From positions 992,001-1,056,000 of the forward strand of contig NZ_AP024814.1 of assembly GCF_019703305.1 (NCBI RefSeq): 64,000 bases of DNA. Direction: 5' to 3'. The notes under the pieces are model-generated. The model saw only the letters and a list, made by a program, of their open reading frames with translations, was not told the origin of the DNA and did not search any database. Position 1 is the stretch's first letter. Every line of letters begins with the position of its first letter. Both the position numbers and the translations under genes were made by a program. The DNA is from Helicobacter sp. NHP19-003 (lineage in GTDB: Bacteria > Campylobacterota > Campylobacteria > Campylobacterales > Helicobacteraceae). Positions 35,867 to 44,874 of this stretch are shown here, one piece after another.

Positions 35867-36583
35867 TTAGGCGGATTGTGCGGTGTCTATGTATAAAATC
35901 CGCCCACAATGCGGACAAGTCAAAATGTCGCTGCTGCTCAAAACCTCCGCATAGGTGCGGTCGTTGATGCGGATAAAGCACCCCCCACAGGCTTGCTTTT
36001 TCACGCTCACCACGCAGGTGTTGCCCGCCCAGCGGCGGATTTTCTCATAGAAGGCGATGAGCTTATGGTCCATTTTCAAGGTCAAATCTTGTTTTTCTTG
36101 AAAAATGGCTTGTTGTTTTTCCTTGATTTGGGCGGTGTCTGCCTCCACCTTTTCCTCTAAAGCGGCGATCTCTTGCGTTAAACTCTCCAGCGTACTTTGC
36201 AATTCCTCTTGCAATTTGCTTTTATGCGCGCTTTCATTTTGTAGGCGCTCAATCTCTTTGTTGGCTTGGTTCGCCCGCTCTTTGGTGATGTCCTCTTCAA
36301 TGCCTAGAGAGCGTAGCTCCCGCTCGCTCTTCACTTGAGAAATCTTTTTTTGGATGCCATCGACTTTGGCGTTCGTTTCGTGCAAAGCTTGCTCGTTCTT
36401 TTGGATTTGTAGGTGCAAGCTCGCCTTTTCTTCCTCAAGGAGGGTGTATTCTGCCTGCTTTTTCTGTCTTGTGGCTAGGGCTTTGTTTAAGTCGGCTCTC
36501 TTTGCCTTAATCAAAGGCTCTAGGGCTTCGATGTCTTTATCTAACTTGGCAATTTGGATCAACTGCACTAAGTGGGCGTTCAT
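35867..36583 (-). CDS. flgZ: Flagellar regulator FlgZ (HP0958-like coiled-coil zinc-ribbon protein)
   Basis: The 238-residue product is a long antiparallel coiled coil (about residues 5-175) followed by a zinc ribbon with CGGCFI and CPHCGRI. It closely matches H. pylori HP0958, which protects the flagellar sigma factor RpoN and binds flaA mRNA. The ATG at 36583 (MNAHLVQLIQ) is chosen over an upstream start because HP0958 begins in the same way. It lies 1 base from the upstream Nif3-like gene. Confidence 0.93.
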   Translation of the reverse strand: MNAHLVQLIQIAKLDKDIEALEPLIKAKRADLNKALATRQKKQAEYTLLEEEKASLHLQIQKNEQALHETNAKVDGIQKKISQVKSERELRSLGIEEDITKERANQANKEIERLQNESAHKSKLQEELQSTLESLTQEIAALEEKVEADTAQIKEKQQAIFQEKQDLTLKMDHKLIAFYEKIRRWAGNTCVVSVKKQACGGCFIRINDRTYAEVLSSSDILTCPHCGRILYIDTAQSA

Positions 36584-36584
36584 G

Positions 36585-37340
36585 TCAAACCTTAAGCATA
36601 AATGGATTTTTACAATCGAGTAGTTTAACACACTTTACTTGAGATTGCAAAATGTAGGGCTCTAGCAAGCCTTTCAGCAAGGGCACAAAAAACTTTTCAC
36701 TCTCATAATGGGGGACTTCTACAAGCGAAACCCCCACACTCAAAGCCTGCATGGCATCGTGGTGCTTGATGTCGCCCGTGATTAAGCAAAGATTTTTAGG
36801 GACTTGCTTAAGCTCGTGTAAATATCCACAGCCCGCCCCACACACCACAGCCACACGCTCAATCGGGGTTTTAGCGTCTGCTAGACGCACATAGGGCAGG
36901 TTTAAACGCTCTTGCACTTGCGTGGCTAGGTGGTCCAAACTTGTAGGCGCGGTGTCTGCCACCAACGCCATGCCCTCTTCTTGGGTGTGGCTAAAGCCCA
37001 AAATTTTAGCAAAGTGGGGGTTTAAATGGGTCTTGTCAAAATTCGTGTGCAAAGCGATTAAGGCGCAAGATTTTTGTAGCAGCAAGGCGGCAATGTTGGC
37101 AGGATAAAGGCTTGGATTGAAGTTTTTAAAGGGTCTAAAAAATAGGGGGTGGTGGGTGAGCACCACGCTTTTAGGGGGCAACTCTTGAGCCAGCTCTAAA
37201 GTGATCTCTAGGGCGACGGCAATGTTTTCATACTCTGCGTTGTTACTGCCTAAATTCAGCCCACAATTATCCCAGCTCTCTTGCAAAGAAAAGGGGCTTA
37301 AGCCCTCTAAAAAGGCGACAAGCTCGTTTAGCTTAAGCAT
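36585..37340 (-). CDS. Nif3-like dinuclear metal-centre protein
   Basis: The 251-residue product belongs to the Nif3/YqfO (GTP cyclohydrolase I type 2) family: [27 protein letters not shown] with paired metal-binding His, [15 protein letters not shown], and the C-terminal [14 protein letters not shown] with [12 protein letters not shown]. The family binds two metal ions; its cell role is unsettled. The ATG at 37340 lies inside the end of glyQ. It matches H. pylori HP0959. Confidence 0.9.
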   Translation of the reverse strand: MLKLNELVAFLEGLSPFSLQESWDNCGLNLGSNNAEYENIAVALEITLELAQELPPKSVVLTHHPLFFRPFKNFNPSLYPANIAALLLQKSCALIALHTNFDKTHLNPHFAKILGFSHTQEEGMALVADTAPTSLDHLATQVQERLNLPYVRLADAKTPIERVAVVCGAGCGYLHELKQVPKNLCLITGDIKHHDAMQALSVGVSLVEVPHYESEKFFVPLLKGLLEPYILQSQVKCVKLLDCKNPFMLKV

Positions 37341-38214
37341 TGAGCCGTTTGAGCCGCTCGGGCTCTTGCTCTTTGTAAAGCAGGGCACAGGCTTTGGCAA
37401 GTTCTCTAATTTTTAAAATGCACTCTTGGCGTTTAGCCACCGATAGGGCTTTTCTGGCATCTAGGACATTGAAAAAATGGCTAGAGAGCATCACAAAGTC
37501 GTAAGCCACGAGGGGCAAACCCTGCTCTAAGCACCGCTTGGCTTCGGCTTGGTTGGCCTCAAAACTTGTTTGCAAAAAGTCCAAATTGGCATGCGTGAAA
37601 TGGTAATGGCTAAACTCAACCTCGCCCTCCAAATGCACCTCTTTATAATACACGGGCTTGTTGTCTTTAAGCGTCCATACAATGTCGAGCACCGAATCGA
37701 CTTGCTGGATATAAGTCGCTAACCTCTCCACGCCATAGGTGATCTCAATGGGCGTGGGGCTGCACGCGATCGAGCCCACTTGCTGGAAGTAGGTGAATTG
37801 CGTGATCTCCATGCCATCCAGCCACACCTCCCAGCCTAGCCCCCACGCCCCCAAAGTGGGCGACTCCCAATTGTCCTCCACAAAGCGGATGTCGTGCTTG
37901 GCAAAATCAATGCCTAAGGCCTGCAAACTTTGCAAATACAATTCTTGGATATTTAAGGGGCTCGGCTTGATTAAAACCTGAAATTGGTAGTAACTGCCTA
38001 AGCGGTTGGGGTTTTCTCCATACCGCCCGTCTGTGGGGCGGCGTGAGGGAGCGACATACGCCACGCTCCATGGGGTGGAGTCCAAACTTCTTAGCAAAGT
38101 GGCGGGGTGGAAGGTCCCCGCCCCCGCCGGGATGTCATAGGGCTGTAACAAGGTACAACCTTGCTTTGCCCAAAATTCTTGCAATTTTAATAAGATATTG
38201 GAAAAGGTCAGCAT
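37333..38214 (-). CDS. glyQ: Glycyl-tRNA synthetase alpha subunit
   Basis: The 293-residue product has the class II catalytic features of Gly[60 protein letters not shown] and [22 protein letters not shown]. It forms the alpha2beta2 glycyl-tRNA synthetase with GlyS, encoded 7 kb away at 44875-46944. Length is normal. It follows gpsA by 10 bases. Confidence 0.97.
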   Translation of the reverse strand: MLTFSNILLKLQEFWAKQGCTLLQPYDIPAGAGTFHPATLLRSLDSTPWSVAYVAPSRRPTDGRYGENPNRLGSYYQFQVLIKPSPLNIQELYLQSLQALGIDFAKHDIRFVEDNWESPTLGAWGLGWEVWLDGMEITQFTYFQQVGSIACSPTPIEITYGVERLATYIQQVDSVLDIVWTLKDNKPVYYKEVHLEGEVEFSHYHFTHANLDFLQTSFEANQAEAKRCLEQGLPLVAYDFVMLSSHFFNVLDARKALSVAKRQECILKIRELAKACALLYKEQEPERLKRLNA

Positions 38215-38224
38215 GGCGTTATCC

Positions 38225-39156
38225 TTAGCGTTTGATCAAAGCGGTCATGCTCTCTAGGGGGTTTTTGCCCTCTAAAAGCAGGTCTAATTCTTTGGCAATG
38301 GGGGCGTGGATGTTCTCCCTTGTGGCGATTTGCACGATGGCTTTTGTGGTTTTGATTCCCTCGGCGACTTCTTGCAATTCCTCAATGATCGTGGCTAGGG
38401 GTTTGCACTGCGCAAGCCCGATGCCCACCCTGTAATTTCTCGAGAGCAAAGAGTTTGCCGTCAAAAACAAATCCCCTGCCCCAGACAAGCCCAAAAAGGT
38501 TTCCATTTTGCCCCCAAAATGCACCCCAAAACGGCTCATTTCCACAAGCCCGCGCGAGAGCAAACTTGCCTTAGCCCCCTGCCCTAATTCTAGCCCATCG
38601 CACACCCCAGCGGCGATGGCGATGACATTTTTATACGCCCCGGCGATCTCTCCCCCCCTGATGTCGTCTTGGATATAAGAGCGGATGAAAGCGGGTAAAC
38701 AGCCCGCATACACGCTTGCTAACTCGGGGTTTTGAGAGTGAATCGCCAACGCACAGGGCAAGCTGGCCACAATCTCTTTAGCAAAGCTGGGCCCGGCTAA
38801 AAAACAGACATTGTTGCTGTCTAAAAACTCTTTAACAATCCCACTCACAAAATGCCCCCCGATCTCAATCCCCTTAGCCGCGATCAAAACTTTAGAGTGG
38901 GCGGGTAGGTGCGCCTCTTCAAACCACGCCCTCAAATGCTGTACACTGATGGCAATGACAAATAAATCCGCCCCCAAAGCCTCTTGCAGGGCACATTGCG
39001 TGATCGGTTCATGCCCCTTGAGTACGAGGTCTTTGTTTAAGGGCATGAGTAGGGGCGTTAAATCTTGCCGTGAAACAATCTTAATGGAGTTTTTATGCCC
39101 CAGAGCAAAGGCCAACGCCCGCCCCCAAGCCCCCCACCAAAAATAGCAACCAGCAT
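38225..39156 (-). pseudogene. gpsA: Glycerol-3-phosphate dehydrogenase, one frameshift near the N-terminus
   Basis: From about 39130 downwards the frame reads a full GpsA ([53 protein letters not shown] split by family spacing, [10 protein letters not shown]). The true start is ATG 39156 behind AAAGGA, reading MLVAIFGGG. The NAD-binding loop [14 protein letters not shown] is cut: the coding strand has G6 (plus-strand C6 at 39130-39135) where G7 is needed. The enzyme makes glycerol-3-phosphate for phospholipids and has no obvious replacement here, so a missing base in the sequence is more likely than real loss. A rare in-phase start further in would lack the dinucleotide site. Confidence 0.85.
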
Positions 39157-39192
39157 AGCCATCCTTTCATAAAACTTCTATTCTAGCATGTT

Positions 39193-39486
39193 CTAAGCTA
39201 GGGGCGTAGAGATCGCTCCCAGCGGGATTAAATAGATCGTGGCTTCCTTGTTTAGGTCGTGGATTTGCTTGGCTAAAATCTGCGCCCGCTCCTCCTCTAA
39301 GTAGAGTTTAAACAGCCCGTAGTCCTTGCGCCCGCTCACCTGCTCTTTTTCGCTTTTTAAAAGCGTGGAAGTGGCGTACTCAAAGCACTCCCCAAAGTAA
39401 AAATCTTCATGCCCATGGGCAAATAAGTGATCCACGATCATGTCCTTAATCGCTAAATCCGCGTAAATCTCCACTAAAACCATCAT
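39193..39486 (-). CDS. DUF3240 family small protein (HP0968-like)
   Basis: The 97-residue product is a ferredoxin-like fold protein of the DUF3240 type: VEIYADLAIKDMIVDHLFAH, then FGECFEYATSTLLKSEKEQVSGRKDYGLF, cut here as ATSTLLKSEKEQVSGRKDY, and LYLEEERAQILAKQIHDLN. It overlaps the cznA stop (ATGA) and is the last gene of the czn operon. Such proteins often end RND metal-pump operons; a PII-like metal-sensing role has been suggested but not shown. Confidence 0.8.
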   Translation of the reverse strand: MMVLVEIYADLAIKDMIVDHLFAHGHEDFYFGECFEYATSTLLKSEKEQVSGRKDYGLFKLYLEEERAQILAKQIHDLNKEATIYLIPLGAISTPLA

Positions 39487-42400
39487 ACCACTTTAATTTT
39501 TTTAGCTAAGAGCATAAACATCGGGGGCAGGAGCAAGAGCGTTAAAATGCTGGATGTGGCTAGTCCACCCAACACCACAATCGCCAAGGGCTTTTGCACC
39601 TCTGAGCCCACGCCATGCGAGAGAAGTAAGGGGATTAGCCCTAAACCTGCAATGCAAGCGGTCATCAACACGGGGCGCAAACGCCTTTTAGCCCCCACAA
39701 ACACGACCTCATCCACGCTTTTGCCCTGCCTTAAGAGCTCCCTAAAATACCCCACCATCACCACGCCGTTTAAGACCGCGATCCCAAAGAGCGCGATGAA
39801 GCCCACACTCGCCGGCACCGAGATGTACTCGTGGCTGGCAAAAAGGGCGATGAGACCGCCCGTGATCGCAAAGGGCACATTTAACAAAATGAGCAGCGAT
39901 AAGGGTACGCTTTTAAATGTGAAAAACAAAATAAAGAAAATCACCAAAATGCTTAAGGGGATCACGGTGGCTAGGCGTTTGTTCGCCCGCTCTTGGTTTT
40001 CAAACTGCCCGCCGTAGGTGATGTAGTAGTTGGGGGGCAGTTGCACCTTAGCCGCGATCTTCTCCCTAGCCTCTTGCACGAAACCGCCCAAATCCCGCCC
40101 CACGACATTGCTTCTCACCACGCTCACCCTCTTGCTATTTTCCCTCACAATCGCCACGGGGCCATCAACCTCTGCAATGTTGGCAATGGAAGTGATGGGC
40201 ACGGCAAAGCCCCGATTAGAGGTCATCTCCAGGCTTTTGAGCAAGGTGGCGTTGGCGGCGATGTCCTTGTTTTGGCGGATAATGACCGGGGTGCGCGAGA
40301 TGCCTGTAGGGATGTATTCCACCACAATGCCCTCTAGGGCGGATTTTAAGAACTTGGCAAACTCATCGCTGGTGATGCCGACATTTGCCATCGCATCCCG
40401 ATCGGGCGTTACATACAGATAATTCACGCCCCTATTTAGGGTCGTAAACACCTCATCCGAGCCCTTGATGCTTTTAATCACTTCTACAATTTGGGCACTA
40501 AGGTCATTGAGCTTTTCGATGTCGTTGCCAAAGACCTTAATCGCCAAATCCCCCCGAACCCCTGTCAACATTTCCGACACACGCATTTCAATGGGCTGGG
40601 TGAAGGCGAAGTTGATCCCCTTGTAATCCGCTAAACTTGCCAAAATTTTATCCAACAACTCTTGCTTGGTTTTCACGCTCCATTGTTCTTTGGGGATGTA
40701 GGAGATGAACATGTCGGTGTGATTGAGCCCGTCTAAATCCAGCCCCAGCTCGTCTGAGCCCGTGCGCGCCACGATCATTTTCACCTCTTTGACATGCTCT
40801 TTGATGGTCTTTTCAATGCGTAAGATCAAGTCCTTAGATTGGTCGAGTGAGATGGAGGGCACCGTGTCCACACTTAAAACACTGCTGCCCTCATCTAAGT
40901 TTGGCATAAAAGTTTTACCCACAAAGGGGAAAAGGGACAGACTAGACCCTAAAAAAATGAGCGCACCGATGAGTGTGGTTTTGGGATTTTTGAGTGCAAA
41001 TTGCAGGGCGGGGGTGTAAAGCCGGTGGAACAACCGCATTAAGGGGGTTTCTTTATGTGTCTGTACTTTTAACACCATGGAGCTGATCACGGGCACGACA
41101 GTGATCGCCAAGATCAAAGTCCCTAAGAGCGCAAAGACGATGCTGGTTGCCAAAGGTACGAACATTTTGCCCTCAATGCCTTCTAAGGACATGATGGGCA
41201 CAAAGAACACAATGATGATGATGACCCCGCTCACCACAGACACGGCGATCTCTTTAGACGAGCGGTAAATGGCGTGTAACTTCGTGGTGCTTGTGTGGGT
41301 GCTTAATTTTTCAAAGCCGTTTTCCACCACCACCACCGCCGAGTCGATGAGCATACCTATAGCGATGATGAGCCCGCCCAAACTCATTAAATTTAGGGTC
41401 ATGTGGTTGAGCTTGATGAGGATGAATGCCACGCTAAGGCTCAAGGGCAAGATCACACCCACCGCAATGCTTGCACGGAAATTGCCTAAGAACAAAAACA
41501 GCGTGATGATGATGAGCACGATGGCTTCAATCAAGGTTTTTGTAACGGTGTTGATCGCTTTCTTGGTGAATTCCGAGCGGTCGTAAAAGATGTGTGTGTG
41601 CACGCCGGCGGGCAGTAAGGGCTTGATTTCATTGTCTAGTTTGGCACGCACGGCCTTAATGATGGTGCTTGAGTTTGCCCCTTTGAGCGAAAGCACCAAC
41701 CCCTCTGTGGTTTCATCGATCCCGTTTTTCGTAACAAAGCCCAGCCTTGTGCGTGAAGACACGATGACTTTAGCAAAATCCCTGATGTGTAAAAAGCCCT
41801 TTTTGGTGGAGATGGTGATGTCGCCGATCTCTTCAGGGGTCAGGGCGATGGTTTGGATTTTGACTAAATAGGTTTCGCCATCGCGATCCACGCGCCCTGC
41901 CCCGCTGTTGCTTAAATTTACTTTCAGTGTCTTTTCTAAATCGCTGATAGAAATGCCCAGCCTTGCCATGTCGTTGAAGTCGGGCACCACCACGAAGGCG
42001 CGGCTAAAACCCCCGATGGAGTTGACATCGGCGATCCCGGGAATGGTGCGCAGCATGGGCTTGATGAGAAAGTCTAATAATTGCCTTTTGTCCGTGTCGT
42101 CCAAATTGCCATCGATGGTGAACATCAAAATGTCGGATAAGGGGGTAACAATGGGCTCCATCCCCCCTTCTAAATCAGGAGACAAGTCTGGCAACACCAA
42201 AGAAAGTTTTTCATTCACAATGTTGCGGGCTAAATAAATGTCCATGCCATCGGCAAAGTCAATGGTGATGTCGCACACCGAGTATTTAGAAGTGCTCCGT
42301 AAAGACTTTTCGCCCTTTAAGCCCAGCAACTCTAACTCTAGGGGGCGGACAACATTGTTCTCCATTTCTTCGGGCGAACTGCCCGGCAGTTTTAAGACGA

Positions 42401-42545
42401 TTTTTACCTGCGTGGGGGACATGTCGGGGAAGGCGTCTATGGGGGTGGTGAAAAAGCTGTAAAACCCAAAGAGCAAGAGCAAAAAGGCACAAATGATGAC
42501 AATGATGCGCTGTCTTAGGGAAAACTCAATGAGAGAGGCTAGCAT
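39483..42545 (-). CDS. cznA: Heavy-metal RND efflux pump CznA
   Basis: The 1020-residue HME-RND transporter has GGLIIAIGMLIDSAVVVVEN in the proton-relay helix, GVRGDLAIKVFGND in the porter domain and SHGVGSEVQKPLAIVVLGGLA near the C-terminus. H. pylori CznABC exports cadmium, zinc and nickel and is needed for gastric colonisation and urease control. The gene order cznC-cznB-cznA-DUF3240 next to glyS equals HP0971-HP0968. The ATG at 42545 overlaps the cznB stop. Confidence 0.94.
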   Translation of the reverse strand: MLASLIEFSLRQRIIVIICAFLLLLFGFYSFFTTPIDAFPDMSPTQVKIVLKLPGSSPEEMENNVVRPLELELLGLKGEKSLRSTSKYSVCDITIDFADGMDIYLARNIVNEKLSLVLPDLSPDLEGGMEPIVTPLSDILMFTIDGNLDDTDKRQLLDFLIKPMLRTIPGIADVNSIGGFSRAFVVVPDFNDMARLGISISDLEKTLKVNLSNSGAGRVDRDGETYLVKIQTIALTPEEIGDITISTKKGFLHIRDFAKVIVSSRTRLGFVTKNGIDETTEGLVLSLKGANSSTIIKAVRAKLDNEIKPLLPAGVHTHIFYDRSEFTKKAINTVTKTLIEAIVLIIITLFLFLGNFRASIAVGVILPLSLSVAFILIKLNHMTLNLMSLGGLIIAIGMLIDSAVVVVENGFEKLSTHTSTTKLHAIYRSSKEIAVSVVSGVIIIIVFFVPIMSLEGIEGKMFVPLATSIVFALLGTLILAITVVPVISSMVLKVQTHKETPLMRLFHRLYTPALQFALKNPKTTLIGALIFLGSSLSLFPFVGKTFMPNLDEGSSVLSVDTVPSISLDQSKDLILRIEKTIKEHVKEVKMIVARTGSDELGLDLDGLNHTDMFISYIPKEQWSVKTKQELLDKILASLADYKGINFAFTQPIEMRVSEMLTGVRGDLAIKVFGNDIEKLNDLSAQIVEVIKSIKGSDEVFTTLNRGVNYLYVTPDRDAMANVGITSDEFAKFLKSALEGIVVEYIPTGISRTPVIIRQNKDIAANATLLKSLEMTSNRGFAVPITSIANIAEVDGPVAIVRENSKRVSVVRSNVVGRDLGGFVQEAREKIAAKVQLPPNYYITYGGQFENQERANKRLATVIPLSILVIFFILFFTFKSVPLSLLILLNVPFAITGGLIALFASHEYISVPASVGFIALFGIAVLNGVVMVGYFRELLRQGKSVDEVVFVGAKRRLRPVLMTACIAGLGLIPLLLSHGVGSEVQKPLAIVVLGGLATSSILTLLLLPPMFMLLAKKIKVV

Positions 42546-43615
42546 CACTCGTCCCCTAAATTATTGACAATGCCCTTTAAGCTCACCAACGCCCCCGTGG
42601 CGACTTTGGCATGCGGGTTGATATTTTCGCTGCTAATGACAAACACATGGTTGCGCTCTTCAATGACTTTCACGGGGGTGGGCATGAAGCCCTTCTTGGT
42701 GCGTACAAAGATCAAATAATCTTGGTCGTTTTTAATCACGGCATCGGAGGGGACGAGCAAGGAGTGCTTGGGTTTTGCGCCTTCAATATAGACATCGATC
42801 ATTTCGCCCACATGGAAATTGCCCGCTTCAATACGGGCGGTGGCTAAAATGGTGTTGGAGCTTTTGTCTAACACCACGGAGATGCTCTGAATCGCCCCGA
42901 TGGCATTGCCCATTTGGTCAAACACCTTTGAGCCCCGTCTGATGTAGCGCGAGAGGCTTACAGGCAATTTGATGCGGGCGATGAGGTCGTTGTTTTCAGA
43001 AATGCGGATATAGGTCGTGAAGGGCAAAATCTTTTCCCCCAGCACTTTGGGGGCAATGGAGAGGATTCCGCTATTGCGTGCGATGATGCGAAAGCCATAC
43101 AACCCCAAAGGGTCTTTAGGGTCGATGCCAAAATTCGCAAAAGTGGTTTCCAGTTGACGCACTTTAAGGCTCATCTCTTGGCTGATCAAAAAGCTGTTTT
43201 GGTACTCCCTTTTGGCGATCACGCCTTGTTTGTAGAGCTCGTGATCTTTGGTGCTGACATCGAGGGCGACTTTTAATTTATTTTGGTTGTTTTGTAGCTC
43301 AAAGTAAAGATTGCTTAAATCAATGGAGCTGATCTCGCAGATGAGATCGCCCTTGTGTACAAACTCACCCTCATTCTTGTAAATCGCCACCACCGTGGCG
43401 TTAAAACTCAGGCTTTGGATCACCGTGTGTTTGAGATTGAAGTTGTTAAAATCAATGGAGGCGCTAAAGGGCAGACCCCGTGTGGCGAATTTTTGGTCCA
43501 AAGACACCACTTTCAGCCCCAAACCTTCAATTTGTTTAGGGGTCAGCGCAATTTCCTCATAGGCTTGGGCTTGCAACCCTAAGAACAAACACACAAAAAT
43601 AATGAGCGTTTTCAA
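42545..43615 (-). CDS. cznB: RND efflux adaptor CznB
   Basis: The 356-residue membrane-fusion protein has a signal peptide (IIFVCLFLGLQAQAYE), the start motif EIALTPKQIEGLGLKVV, a lipoyl half (VVAIYKNEGEFVHKGDLICE), a helical hairpin, and a barrel domain ending in LVSLKGIVNNLGDE. It joins CznA to CznC. The start is TTG at 43615, overlapping the cznC stop as TTGA; there is no ATG before the signal peptide. Confidence 0.9.
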   Translation of the reverse strand: MKTLIIFVCLFLGLQAQAYEEIALTPKQIEGLGLKVVSLDQKFATRGLPFSASIDFNNFNLKHTVIQSLSFNATVVAIYKNEGEFVHKGDLICEISSIDLSNLYFELQNNQNKLKVALDVSTKDHELYKQGVIAKREYQNSFLISQEMSLKVRQLETTFANFGIDPKDPLGLYGFRIIARNSGILSIAPKVLGEKILPFTTYIRISENNDLIARIKLPVSLSRYIRRGSKVFDQMGNAIGAIQSISVVLDKSSNTILATARIEAGNFHVGEMIDVYIEGAKPKHSLLVPSDAVIKNDQDYLIFVRTKKGFMPTPVKVIEERNHVFVISSENINPHAKVATGALVSLKGIVNNLGDE

Positions 43616-44871
43616 TACACGCTCCCGATGTGCGTTAAGGTTTGCCCGAGCGTTTCTTCTAATAGGGCGGTGATGTTGACATATTCAATCCGTGCTTCAG
43701 CTAGAGCAATCAAAGCGTCCATGTAGGCGTTTTGGTAAAACAAGTATTCAAACAGCCCGATCTTTTGCGCTTCGTAAGCCACCCGTCCCATCTCCATGAG
43801 CTTGGCCTTGTTGTCGATCGCATCGATTTGGATTTGGATGTAGCGCTCTTTGGTTTGTAGTTGGTCCAAATAGGCAAGAGCGTTGATGTGGATGTTGCGC
43901 TTCATCACGACATTTTGGGCGCGTGTACCATTTTCTAGGGCTAAGTATTTGCGCTTTAGGTGGATGTTCTTGGGCGTTATGGGCAGAGGAATGTAAAACT
44001 CCATAGATAAATTTGTGGCGGAGTTGTAGCTCTCTGTACCCAAGCCAAATTCAAAGTTTTGGAAGATATTGCGGTTAGCTAGATTGGCATTGACTCGGTA
44101 ATCTCTAGCGGTCAAATCCAGCACTTCTACATACAGCGAATGTTCTAAAACCCTATTCAAGGCTTGTTCACCCAAATGTACATATTCAAACTTCAGTTCG
44201 GGGATTTTGATTTGGTGTTCTTTATCCACAAAGCTCGAAAAGCGCGCGTTCTGCCCGATCGGATCGACAATGGCGAGCATGGTGTTTAGGGTGCGTTCTT
44301 GGTTGATGATGAGTGTTTCCATATTGATTTTGGCAAGTTTGGATTCTAAATAAGAGTTTTTAAAGTTGATGTAGTCTTTTTTGGACATGCTCCCTGCAGC
44401 GACTTTCTCCTTAGCGGCGTTGAGTTGGGAGTAAAAGATTTGTTCGCGCCGGGCGTAAATATTGTGTTTTTCAATGTTTAAGATGTAATTGAGATAAAGT
44501 CTTTTTGCCCCGATAAACGCCAAATTGCGACTCAGTTCATAACTCTTACGGTATTGCACATTTTTAATGGAAAGGCTGCGGGCTAAAAGACGGCTCACCC
44601 AAGGAAGCTTGGGTTTAATCATTAAAACCGTGCGGGGTTGGGGCTCGGCGATGCCCTGGTAGTTGCGCACGATGGAAGTTTCATTGGAGATGTAAGGAAA
44701 ATCCCAAGAGTTTGTGGCCTTTTGGTCTTCTAAAAGGCTGATGAAGTTTGCCTTTTTTTGGATGAGCTCCATAGAATTGTGCTCAACCCGTTTAAAAAAC
44801 TCGGCTAAAGTGAAACTACGCCCACTTAAGCTAGTGAGCAACAAGCCCCAAAACAATAAAATGAAGCGCAT
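43612..44871 (-). CDS. cznC: TolC-like outer-membrane channel CznC
   Basis: The 419-residue product has a signal peptide (MRFILLFWGLLLTSLSGRS), then outer-membrane-factor features: FTLAEFFKRVEHNSMEL, long helical runs (YSQLNAAKEKVAAGSMSKKD), and NLSMEFYIPLPITPKNIHLK as the second barrel strand. It forms the exit duct for CznAB. The ATG at 44871 lies 3 bases past glyS, so glyS and czn are one transcription unit or close to it. Confidence 0.9.
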   Translation of the reverse strand: MRFILLFWGLLLTSLSGRSFTLAEFFKRVEHNSMELIQKKANFISLLEDQKATNSWDFPYISNETSIVRNYQGIAEPQPRTVLMIKPKLPWVSRLLARSLSIKNVQYRKSYELSRNLAFIGAKRLYLNYILNIEKHNIYARREQIFYSQLNAAKEKVAAGSMSKKDYINFKNSYLESKLAKINMETLIINQERTLNTMLAIVDPIGQNARFSSFVDKEHQIKIPELKFEYVHLGEQALNRVLEHSLYVEVLDLTARDYRVNANLANRNIFQNFEFGLGTESYNSATNLSMEFYIPLPITPKNIHLKRKYLALENGTRAQNVVMKRNIHINALAYLDQLQTKERYIQIQIDAIDNKAKLMEMGRVAYEAQKIGLFEYLFYQNAYMDALIALAEARIEYVNITALLEETLGQTLTHIGSVY

Positions 44872-44874
44872 GCC

